Below, piece after piece: positions 43,425-50,799 of a stretch of DNA of 64,000 bases. Position 1 is the first letter of the stretch. Every line of letters begins with the position of its first letter. The position numbers and the translations under genes were made by a program. The stretch is from Myxococcota bacterium (lineage in GTDB: Bacteria; Myxococcota_A; UBA9160; UBA4427): contig JASMLK010000025.1 of the NCBI GenBank assembly GCA_030748735.1, forward strand, positions 86,199 to 150,198. The letters are read 5' to 3'. Under the pieces are notes generated by a model. The model was not told where the DNA came from and made no database searches. It saw nothing but the letters and a program-made list of their open reading frames with translations.

Positions 43425-44897
43425 TTGGAAGGTCGATCGACCGCGTCGGGGTTTCGCAGGGTCCTGGTGAACATCGGGTTCATCATGGGCTCGAACCTTC
43501 TGGGCCGGGTGCTCAACCTGGTTCTCCAGGCCGCGCTCGCGCGGGCCTTCGGTCCGCTCGGTCTCGGGGGCTACGCCACCGCGGTGGCGATCGCCGGTTA
43601 CTTCGTCTTTGCCGTCGACTTCGGCTTGTCTCCACGCTTCGCTCGCGAGGGTGCTGTGGCTCCCGACCGACAAGCCGACGAATACGCGCGCGCACTGGGT
43701 TTGAAATGCGTCACGGGCGTCTGCGCCCTGGCGGCTCTGGCGTTGATCTGTCACGTCTTGCCCTATGAGGACGACATTCGGCAGCTCTGCTTTCTCCTTG
43801 GCTGCTCCTCGATCATTCGCTCCTTCTGTTACTTGAACGACGCCGTATGTCGGGCCAATGAAAGGCTCGACCTCGAAGGGGCAGCGAACCTGCTGGGTAC
43901 CGGCGCCTTCGTGGGCATTTCGCTCGTGCTGCTCGCGCTCGGCCACCCGGTGCTCAGCGTGGGCTACGCGTCGATCGCGGCGATCGTTGTGCAACTCGCC
44001 CTGTCGACCCTGTTTGCGAGTCGTTTCATTCGTCTGCGCGTCGACCTGGGGATCCACCGGGAAACCGCTCGCGCGGCCCTGCCATACGCGATGACCTCGC
44101 TCACGGTTCTGGCTTTCGCGCAGATCGACATCCTGTTGATTTCGTTCGTCGAAAGCCAGGAGTTCGTCGGGCAGTACGCTTCGGTTTCGCGCGTGCTGTT
44201 GATCGTGGGCACGGTTGGAGCCCTCGCGAGTGCAGCCATCCTGCCCACCCTCGCGCGCCTGTTCGTGAACCTCGACCCCGAGGGCTTTCGCGAACTCGTC
44301 GACGAACTCGTACGCGGCATGTTGCTCGTGAGTGGTCTCGTAACGCTCGGGACCTTCGTGCTTGCGCAGCCCCTGATCATCGGCATCTACGGTGATGCGT
44401 TCGCCGCGTTCTCCTTCCTGCTTCAGGGAGGCTCGGTCTATCTGCTGTTCAAGTTGACGGTCTCGGCACTCGGGGCGGTGCTCACCGCAATTGGGCGCCA
44501 GGGGGATCGCGCCCGTGGCATGTTGATCGGAGTGGGAGCCACGGTCGTCCTGGTTCTGACGTTGGTACCCGTGTTCGGCATCGGTGGCGCGGTCGGCGCG
44601 ATGGTGGGCAGCGAATTGGTGTTGATGAGCGTCCTGGCCCTGTATCTGCAGGGCGTGCTCACGTGGACTCGACACCTGCAGACCGCGGTGGTGACGGGCA
44701 TCGCTTGCGGGCTCGGGGCGACACTTTACCTTTGGATGGGAGAGCAGACGGACCTGGTTTGGCGTGCGGCGGCAGTCGTTCTGCCTGTTCTCGTCTACGT
44801 CGCGGTGGGGTTGGTGAGTGGCGAAGCGATCCGTGCCATTCGCTTCCTCCGCAAACTGCGCAGCGCGAACTGGCAGGCGGAGAGATCGTTGCAATGA
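43425..44897 (+). CDS. Wzx-type oligosaccharide flippase
   Basis: A 490-residue integral membrane protein of the MOP (MATE/MviN/Wzx) superfamily with about fourteen hydrophobic helices, predicted to flip lipid-linked oligosaccharide across the inner membrane. The N-terminal helix pair with NIGFIMGSNLLGRVLNLVLQAALARAFGPLGLGGYATA is typical. The start is TTG 43425 with AAGGGAG upstream at good spacing; GTG 43467 or the first internal ATG would also leave helix 1 intact. Its TGA overlaps the ATG of the following GT4 gene. With the pyruvyl transferase and GT4 it makes a compact export module; no Wzy polymerase is visible. Confidence 0.87.
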   Translation: MEGRSTASGFRRVLVNIGFIMGSNLLGRVLNLVLQAALARAFGPLGLGGYATAVAIAGYFVFAVDFGLSPRFAREGAVAPDRQADEYARALGLKCVTGVCALAALALICHVLPYEDDIRQLCFLLGCSSIIRSFCYLNDAVCRANERLDLEGAANLLGTGAFVGISLVLLALGHPVLSVGYASIAAIVVQLALSTLFASRFIRLRVDLGIHRETARAALPYAMTSLTVLAFAQIDILLISFVESQEFVGQYASVSRVLLIVGTVGALASAAILPTLARLFVNLDPEGFRELVDELVRGMLLVSGLVTLGTFVLAQPLIIGIYGDAFAAFSFLLQGGSVYLLFKLTVSALGAVLTAIGRQGDRARGMLIGVGATVVLVLTLVPVFGIGGAVGAMVGSELVLMSVLALYLQGVLTWTRHLQTAVVTGIACGLGATLYLWMGEQTDLVWRAAAVVLPVLVYVAVGLVSGEAIRAIRFLRKLRSANWQAERSLQ

Positions 44898-46045
44898 AGC
44901 GCATCCTGTTCATCCATGACCTGCTCAACTTTCGCTCCGGCGGGGCGGTGCTCGTGGTGCGCAATCTTCTGGCGGCAATGGACCGAAGCAGGTTCGAACT
45001 CGAACTCGCGACACCGCGGTCGGGTGTTTCTGGCCCTCAGGAAGTGCCCGAAGAGTTCCGTGAACTCGGCCTTCCCCTTCACGCGCTGCCCCCGTTCACG
45101 CAGACGTCGGACCGCTCTCCTCGCGGTGTCGCGGCCGCGGCCTGGCAACTGCTGCGCCTCAGTGTTTCGATCTTCTTCTTGATGCTCCGGCGCAAACCCG
45201 ACTTCGTCTACGTGCACTCGATCACGAGCCTCCATTTCGCATCTCTTCCCGCACTCCTCACGGGAACACGGCTCGTGTACCACGAGCATTCGGTGCAATC
45301 GGTGCGCGGTTCGTCGCTCTGGGTCCACCTCTATCCCTGGTTGGTCGCACGGGCGGCCCACATCATCTGCATCGCGCAAGTGATCGAGGACGAAGTCGTC
45401 GAGGGAGGCGTCGAGTCGGAGCGCGTGTCGACCGTGCCAAACGGGATCGGGCCATCGGTCGTTCCGCCGCGCTTGCCCGACCCCGATGGGCCGCCGCAGG
45501 AGAGCTTTCACGTCATCCAGATCGCGAACCTGCTCCCGTGGAAGGGACACGCGACGGTGATTCGCGCGGCGGCGCTCGCGCGCGACGAAATCGCCGGGCT
45601 TCGAGTCTCCTTCTACGGCCGTGGGCACAACAGTGACACCGAGCGCAACCTGCGCGCGCTGAACAGCGAACTCGAGGTCGACGACATCGTCGAGTTCTGT
45701 GGTTTCAGTGAAGACCTCGAAGAGAGGCTGCCCGAATTCGACTGTCTTGTCGTTGCAAGCGACGCCGAGCCCTTCGGCCTGGTGCTGCTCGAAGGCATGC
45801 GAACCGGTGTTCCCGTGATCGGCACGCGAGCAGGTGGTGTCCCCGAGATCGTGACCCACGAATCGGACGGTCTGCTCTTCGAACCCGATGACCACGAAAC
45901 GCTCGCTCGCTATCTCGTCAAGCTCGCAAGCGATCGCGCCTACGCGCGGCGTCTTGCCGAGCGAGGGCTCGAAACCCACGTTGCGCGCTTCTCGGTGGAA
46001 ACCCAGGCGAAGGGCGTCGAAGCGATCTTCGAAGAGCTCGGGTGA
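44894..46045 (+). CDS. Family 4 glycosyltransferase
   Basis: A 383-residue GT-B fold enzyme using a nucleotide sugar. N-terminal glycine-rich loop FRSGGAVLVVRNLLAAM (about 13-29); central VYHEHSVQSVRG and IICIAQVIEDEVVEGGV with the family's acceptor-side helix; C-terminal donor domain with IANLLPWKGHATVIRAAALA (about 210-229), the segment FCGFSEDLEERLPEFDCLVVAS and the retaining-enzyme motif EPFGLVLLEGMRTGVPVIGTRAGGVPEIV (E-x7-E). The start ATG overlaps the flippase stop (ATGA), so translation is coupled. It ends seven bases before the convergent AlkP-family gene. Sugar specificity is not readable. Confidence 0.9.
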   Translation: MKRILFIHDLLNFRSGGAVLVVRNLLAAMDRSRFELELATPRSGVSGPQEVPEEFRELGLPLHALPPFTQTSDRSPRGVAAAAWQLLRLSVSIFFLMLRRKPDFVYVHSITSLHFASLPALLTGTRLVYHEHSVQSVRGSSLWVHLYPWLVARAAHIICIAQVIEDEVVEGGVESERVSTVPNGIGPSVVPPRLPDPDGPPQESFHVIQIANLLPWKGHATVIRAAALARDEIAGLRVSFYGRGHNSDTERNLRALNSELEVDDIVEFCGFSEDLEERLPEFDCLVVASDAEPFGLVLLEGMRTGVPVIGTRAGGVPEIVTHESDGLLFEPDDHETLARYLVKLASDRAYARRLAERGLETHVARFSVETQAKGVEAIFEELG

Positions 46046-46052
46046 TTCAGGT

Positions 46053-47168
46053 TCAGCTCTCGAGGCTCTCGGCGAGCGCCGCGTAGAATTCCATGGCCCC
46101 GACTTCTTCACCGAAGTCGTGCTCACCGGTGCTCAGACAGATGCCGTGCTGGCTGCGATTGCTCGGATGATGTCCGTGCATCCCGACGCTGGGCTTCGGC
46201 CCCCAGAAGCTGGGAACGAGCTGATGGTGGTCGTCGGTGTAGTAGATCAGATCGCCGCTGGCGCGTGTGGTAATGCCCTGTGCGGCGCGGTCTTCGTCGC
46301 TGAAGCGCTGCAACCCGTGAATTCCGTCGAGGTACGCGCTGATCTCCGTGAGAAGCGGACCCGATTCCGACCAGACCCGCAGTAGCGTGCCCTCGGAGAA
46401 GTAGGCGTAGCGCTTCGTCGAGGGTCGACCGAAACGCGCTTCGAGGTCGAGAGCGATGTGATGCTCGATGTTCGACATGCCGTGGTCGGAAACGACGAAG
46501 ACCCGACCATCGGGGAACTTCGCGAGATAGGCTTCGGTGAGTTCACGGATGTAGCGGTCGTTGTCCACGAGCAGTGCGTTGTACGGCTCCGACGCGACAC
46601 CTTCCCAATGCGAGCAGTGATCGATGCCCGCAAGCATGAGCGTGATGTGCCCGGGGTCGTCTTCGTTCTTGATCTTGTCGAGCACCGCCTGGAACATCAC
46701 CTCGTCGCGCTCGTGGTTGTTGGCGAAGTGCCAGTGGAGAAAGCTCGTCATCTCGGGATGGTCGAGCAACGACTCCTTGTCGAAACCGCGATCGAAGACC
46801 GAGTTTCCCGTCTGGTTGAACATGGCGAGATAGGGGATCGGAATGTTCTTCGTCGACGACACCCAGCGCAGGCGGTCGAGCACCCGGTGCACCATGCGCT
46901 TGGCGGGATACCAGAGGTCCGCGAGGCCGAGCAGCGGAAGCAACGCCTTGATCCGTCGGAAGGGCGACGCCTCGGGATCGTATTCCCACTCACACCAGAA
47001 GCCGATCTCGTCGGGCGTCTTGCCGGTGAAGAGCATGGTCTGGCAATTCACGCTGTAGCCGAGGATCGGTACCAGCCGCGCCCGGGATCGGAACTGATTC
47101 GCGAACGGCATGCCTTCGAGCTGGTCGAAGGGAACGCCGTCGATGAAGATGGTGAGCGTGCGGGGCAT
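46053..47168 (-). CDS. Alkaline phosphatase-superfamily phosphodiesterase/pyrophosphatase-like protein
   Basis: A 371-residue protein of the AlkP fold without a signal peptide, so apparently cytoplasmic. It starts with TIFIDGVPFDQLEGMP (metal Asp about residue 9), has the nucleophile region VNCQTMLFTGKTPDEIGFW with Thr, the acidic GIDHCSHWEG (about 185), VVSDHGMSNIEHH (about 225-237) and a final metal His in MHGHHPSNRSQHG. This set matches type I phosphodiesterase/nucleotide pyrophosphatase relatives. It is convergent with the GT4 gene and upstream of nothing on its own strand except the MtnX-like gene (164-base gap). It may act on a nucleotide sugar or phosphoglycan intermediate (inference). 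Confidence 0.78.
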   Translation of the reverse strand: MPRTLTIFIDGVPFDQLEGMPFANQFRSRARLVPILGYSVNCQTMLFTGKTPDEIGFWCEWEYDPEASPFRRIKALLPLLGLADLWYPAKRMVHRVLDRLRWVSSTKNIPIPYLAMFNQTGNSVFDRGFDKESLLDHPEMTSFLHWHFANNHERDEVMFQAVLDKIKNEDDPGHITLMLAGIDHCSHWEGVASEPYNALLVDNDRYIRELTEAYLAKFPDGRVFVVSDHGMSNIEHHIALDLEARFGRPSTKRYAYFSEGTLLRVWSESGPLLTEISAYLDGIHGLQRFSDEDRAAQGITTRASGDLIYYTDDHHQLVPSFWGPKPSVGMHGHHPSNRSQHGICLSTGEHDFGEEVGAMEFYAALAESLES

Positions 47169-47332
47169 GACGTCACATCATACCAACTCCCACCGGAGCA
47201 CTTCATCTCGCCCGTCGCGTGTTTGCGAGCCCGCGAGGAGACACCCGACACGAGCATGCGACCCGCGCGTGACGCGCGAGCAGACAACGTGCATCCCGGC
47301 TGATTCCAGGTCGAAAACCGGGATGGGCTCGT

Positions 47333-48082
47333 TCAGCGTTCCGCGCGAAGCGCGCGGGCATCCGCAACGAGGGACGTGAGTTTCGCGACCACATCGTCGA
47401 GGGTCTCGAAAGGCTCGAAGGCCTGCTTCCGTTCGCGCAGCGCGTCGGCAAGGGTTTCTTTCGCGAAGGCGAGGTCGGCTTCGTCCGCGCCGCAAAGATC
47501 CGACACGCGGCCATTGCCGACGTGAACGCAGAAGGCGCCGGGGTTGTCGCGGCGATACTGCGAGATGATCGCCCGCTTGCAGGTCCCCGTGCCACAACCG
47601 CACGCAGGGTTGCGGCCGCCCGGTGCGATCGACCACTCGTCACCCTCGAGCCCGACGTGTTCGAGGTGGTTCGAGGTGAAGTCGAACTGCACGTCGTTGT
47701 GCTGCTGCAACCAGTTCAAGTTGTAGTCGAAGCCATCAGAGAGAATGCGGAAGCTCGCGCCCTCGTCGGCGCACCAGGCCTGGAGCACTCGCGCACCGGG
47801 GTCGAGGTCGATGGTCGCGAGAAAGGCCCGCAGCTCCGACTCGGGAAGACGGAAGCCCGTGAAGAGTTCGATGTTGTACTCCCACGCGTCGAGTTCTCCC
47901 GACTCGTAACGGCTCCACAACTCGATACGCCGGGGGCCCAGGTGCTTGCGCGCCAGGGTCGAACCGACGTCCTGGACCGAGTAGGTGCCGTCGAAGTCGC
48001 AGAAGACCGCAAGCGCACTCGAGCGCGCGAGTGCCACGGCGAGGTCTTCGGTCGGCGTCAGCCCGTCGCTGTCTTCGTCCAA
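47333..48082 (-). CDS. MtnX-like HAD-superfamily phosphatase
   Basis: A 249-residue cytoplasmic HAD phosphatase (subfamily IB). The nucleophile motif is VFCDFDGTYSVQDVG (Asp29 and Asp31), motif II is RILSDGFDYNL, motifs III/IV lie in CVHVGNGRVSDLCGADEADLAFAKETLADAL. The final PFETLDDVVAKL is typical of MtnX, which dephosphorylates an enol intermediate of the methionine salvage pathway. A Cys-rich loop (ACGCGTGTCKR) resembles that family's cap. The TTG at 48082, nine bases after GGAG, is preferred; the ATG at 48262 would extend into the divergent methyltransferase gene. The divergent neighbour also handles methionine chemistry, supporting the call. MtnX versus a related phosphoserine-type phosphatase is not proven. 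Confidence 0.72.
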   Translation of the reverse strand: MDEDSDGLTPTEDLAVALARSSALAVFCDFDGTYSVQDVGSTLARKHLGPRRIELWSRYESGELDAWEYNIELFTGFRLPESELRAFLATIDLDPGARVLQAWCADEGASFRILSDGFDYNLNWLQQHNDVQFDFTSNHLEHVGLEGDEWSIAPGGRNPACGCGTGTCKRAIISQYRRDNPGAFCVHVGNGRVSDLCGADEADLAFAKETLADALRERKQAFEPFETLDDVVAKLTSLVADARALRAER

Positions 48083-48194
48083 GGAATGCCACTCCAGCGT
48101 GCTTCGAAACGGTCGGGGGAAGCGGGAGGTGTGCGCAACCGGCGCGCGAGCAACACTACCGGGCCTGGGTTGGCGAAGCGAGGTGAGCGCGGAA

Positions 48195-49130
48195 ATGACT
48201 GCGGGAACTCGGGCAGGCGATCGAGAATCATTCTCATCTGCTTCGACGACGAAGCAGCGCATCGCTCACGGCGCGCCGCTGCTGCTCGACGGTGCCACGG
48301 GCACCGAACTCGAACGCCTGGGGGTTCCGAGCGCGCTTCCACTCTGGTCGACCGTCGCTCTGCTCGACGCCCCGGAGGCGCTCGCGGGGGTCCACGAAGC
48401 CTATGCGCGAGCCGGGGCCGACGTCGTGACCGCCAACACCTTTCGCACCCAGGCCCGCGTGCTTTCCCTCGACCCTCGAACCGAAGGGCGCGCGGAGGAA
48501 CTCACGCGGTTGGCGGTCGACTGCGCGAGGCGAGGGATCGACGCCGCAAGTGCGCCTTGCTTCGTCGCGGGTTCCGCGCCGCCTCTCGAAGACTGTTATC
48601 TGCCCGACCGCGTTCCCGCGAACGACCAGCTCGAAGCCGAACACACCGCACACGCCGAGAACCTCGTGAAGAGTGGGGTCGACCTGATCTTGATCGAAAC
48701 CATGAACTGCATCCGCGAAGCCGTTGCCGCAACCGCGGCGGCAAAGCAGACGGGTCTGCCGTTCTGGGTGAGCTTCATCTGCGACCCGAATGGGCGACTG
48801 TTGTCCGGTGAGCCGCTGGGCAGCGCGCTCGATGGCGTTGGCCACTTCGAACCCGAGTTGGTCGCGGTCAACTGCCTTCCTCCTTCTGCCGTCGACGGTG
48901 CGCTCGACGCGCTCTCGCGCTGTGGATTCGCGTTTGGGGTCTACGCAAACCTGGGTGCTCCCTACCCGAACTCGCCGGACAAGCGCGTCGAAGATCACGA
49001 CCCAGCGAGCTTCGTGGAACAGGCTCGCCATTGGGTCGCTCGCGGGGCTCGCATGGTCGGTGGCTGTTGCGGAACGACACCCGAGCACATCCGCACCCTG
49101 CGCAATGCCTTTCCTATACTGCCGCCATGA
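48195..49130 (+). CDS. Homocysteine S-methyltransferase family protein
   Basis: A 311-residue zinc enzyme moving a methyl group to homocysteine, from a donor such as S-methylmethionine, SAM or a betaine. The (beta/alpha)8 barrel starts with LLLDGATGTELERLGV and has GADVVTANTFRTQ, VDLILIETMNCIREA and, for zinc, Cys in VAVNCLPPS plus the CC pair of VGGCCGTTPEHIRTL. Length fits MmuM/YagD-type proteins. The ATG at 48195 follows GAGG by eleven bases; an in-frame GTG at 48183 is also possible. It diverges from the MtnX-like phosphatase, 112 bases between starts. The methyl donor cannot be told from the sequence. Confidence 0.88.
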   Translation: MTAGTRAGDRESFSSASTTKQRIAHGAPLLLDGATGTELERLGVPSALPLWSTVALLDAPEALAGVHEAYARAGADVVTANTFRTQARVLSLDPRTEGRAEELTRLAVDCARRGIDAASAPCFVAGSAPPLEDCYLPDRVPANDQLEAEHTAHAENLVKSGVDLILIETMNCIREAVAATAAAKQTGLPFWVSFICDPNGRLLSGEPLGSALDGVGHFEPELVAVNCLPPSAVDGALDALSRCGFAFGVYANLGAPYPNSPDKRVEDHDPASFVEQARHWVARGARMVGGCCGTTPEHIRTLRNAFPILPP

Positions 49131-49180
49131 GTTCCCCCCAGAGCGTTGCGCGGACGTGGTCGGGGTGTTCAAGAACCCGA

Positions 49181-49204
49181 TCGACCAATCGACCAATCGA
49201 CCAA
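49181..49204 (+). repeat. Three tandem copies of TCGACCAA
   Basis: The octamer TCGACCAA occurs three times head to tail, followed by a partial copy (CCAACG), just upstream of the aldo/keto reductase start at 49232. Such a short repeat can vary in copy number and alter promoter or leader spacing. Confidence 0.7.
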
Positions 49205-49231
49205 CCAACGCACGAATCCGCGGAGCTGACC

Positions 49232-50278
49232 ATGGACATCGAATTCGAACCCACCAATCGACGCCGCTTCCTCAAGACCCTCGCCATGGTCGGCGTCGCG
49301 GGGCAGACGTTGCTTCGCTCCGGTGACGTGCGGGCCGCAGTCGGTGCCGCGCGCGACCTCGCCGTCCCGGGCGTCGCGAACTGGCCCGAGATGCCGGAGC
49401 GGCAATTGGGCAACACGGGTTTCGCCGCGAGCCGGTTGGTCTTCGGTTGTGGTGCAGCGCTTTCGCGCGGTCCGAAAGACGATCTCCTCCAAGCGTCCTT
49501 CGAAGCCGGGGTGAACGTCTACGACGTCGGCTTTCGCTCGTACTACAAGGACGCCGAACAAAACCTCGCCCCCTTCGCGCGGCGCGTGCGCGACAAGATC
49601 TTTCTCATCTCGAAGGCCTACGTGCCCACGGACATCGAACCGAACCAGAGCATCACGCCCGGGCAAGCGCGCTACGGGGCCGACGCCTGGCTCGAAGCGC
49701 TCGACGGGAGTCTGCGCGAACTCGGCGTCGATCATCTCGACGCCTACTACGCGATGGCGAGCTTCAACCCGTCGCTGATCCAGAGTGACGAGCTGCTCGG
49801 TGCAGCGCAGCGTGCGAAGGACGCCGGCAAGATTTCGCACCTCGGGCTCTCTACGCACCAGAACGCCGAGAAGGTGCTCGAAGCCGCCATCGAAACCGGC
49901 GCCTATTCACTCGCGCAAATCGCCGTCACGCCAGCGGGTTGGTACGACTGGGACAACAAGGCGATCCTCCCCGGCTCGCCCCCCATGGCGAAGCTTCGCC
50001 CGCTCTTCGATCGAGCGCGCGAAGCGGGCATCGGCCTCATCGGCATGAAGGCGGGGCGCTATCTCGCGGGCCGCAAGTTCCTCGGCTGGGGAAAGCCGAC
50101 GGCGTTCGATTCCCACTACGACCCCTCATTCATGGCCGCCGAGTTCTCGTCCTTCCAGCGAAGCTACGCCTTCGTGCTCGAACACGGGCTCGACTGCGTG
50201 AACGCCGACTCCCAGAGCATGAACCACCTGGCGGAGAACTTCGCAGCAGCCGCGACTTCGTCGCGCTACTTCGGGTAG
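49232..50278 (+). CDS. Tat-exported aldo/keto reductase-family protein
   Basis: A 348-residue protein with a twin-arginine signal: NRRRFLKTLAMVGVAGQTLL (about 9-28), cleavage near AVGAA. The mature part is an AKR barrel with RQLGNTGFAASRLVFGCGAA (about 59-78), VNVYDVGFRSYYKDAEQNLA, LRELGVDHLDAYYAM and GKISHLGLSTHQNAEKVLEAA. The catalytic Tyr of the usual DTAxxYG motif is within FRSYYKD here. Tat export implies folding with cofactor in the cytoplasm before secretion, similar to oxidoreductases of the YdhF/Tas-like or 4Fe-4S AKR groups, but no Fe-S cysteines are seen. The start has CGGAG five bases upstream. Substrate unknown. Confidence 0.83.
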   Translation: MDIEFEPTNRRRFLKTLAMVGVAGQTLLRSGDVRAAVGAARDLAVPGVANWPEMPERQLGNTGFAASRLVFGCGAALSRGPKDDLLQASFEAGVNVYDVGFRSYYKDAEQNLAPFARRVRDKIFLISKAYVPTDIEPNQSITPGQARYGADAWLEALDGSLRELGVDHLDAYYAMASFNPSLIQSDELLGAAQRAKDAGKISHLGLSTHQNAEKVLEAAIETGAYSLAQIAVTPAGWYDWDNKAILPGSPPMAKLRPLFDRAREAGIGLIGMKAGRYLAGRKFLGWGKPTAFDSHYDPSFMAAEFSSFQRSYAFVLEHGLDCVNADSQSMNHLAENFAAAATSSRYFG

Positions 50279-50458
50279 GCGTCTTCTGCAGGAGGCGCCC
50301 GCGGCGGCGGGGTGACGTCGCGCGACGTTGTGACCAGATTCGTTGGCCACGTGCCGCGCCCCGGACGCTCGCGGGTGGCGCTGCGCGCGAGATGCCGGTG
50401 AACTGCGTCCCGCGGCTCACGTTCTTTTTCTGAATCTGGCCACTTTGCGGAACCCGCG

Positions 50459-50473
50459 GACACAATTTGTGTC
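50459..50473. promoter_or_regulatory. Perfect palindrome, candidate enhancer site
   Basis: GACACAA-T-TTGTGTC is a perfect seven-base inverted repeat centred at 50466. That is about 160 bases before the start point expected from the sigma-54 promoter at 50601-50616, the usual range for an enhancer-binding protein. Its half-site with one extra base, TTTGTGTCA, recurs at 50687-50695. Confidence 0.5.
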
Positions 50474-50600
50474 ACCCATCCGCCGGTCCCTGCACACCAC
50501 TTGCCGGGCGCTGGGGAGCCGATCTGGGCGCAGATCGAAATCGGTTGTGATTTCGCACACTTGGGTTTGTGTTGCGAGAATTTCCCGAAGCTGGGGGTTC

Positions 50601-50616
50601 TGGCACGCGCTTTGCT
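50601..50616 (+). promoter_or_regulatory. Sigma-54 (RpoN) promoter
   Basis: TGGCACG-CGCT-TTGCT matches the -24/-12 consensus TGGCACG-N4-TTGCW at every fixed position, with exactly ten bases between the GG (50602-50603) and GC (50614-50615). Transcription would begin near 50627 and run into the GH20-like gene after a leader of about 170 bases. Confidence 0.7.
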
Positions 50617-50799
50617 CTCTAGAACGCCATCGCGGGAGCGATCGACACTTTATTCGCGCCCGGGTTGGCTACCCCTCCCCTGTCACTTTGTGTCAGGAGC
50701 CGGCCCGGGCGCGTTTTCTTTCGCGACCTGCCCGATTCGTCCGAATGCGGGCTCGACCCTCAACCACGCGCTTGGTCCTTCCCCCGGTAGACTGGGCAG

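Larger units (their letters stand above)
50279..50799. other. 521-base regulatory region upstream of the GH20-like gene
   Basis: No gene is seen. Unlike the coding DNA around it, it has several AT-rich patches and recurrent TTTGTGT/ACACAA elements: a perfect palindrome at 50459-50473, an imperfect ACAC-N8-GTGT at 50557-50572, and a further TTTGTGTCA at 50687-50695. A consensus sigma-54 promoter lies at 50601-50616, pointing to the GH20-like gene. Confidence 0.65.
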
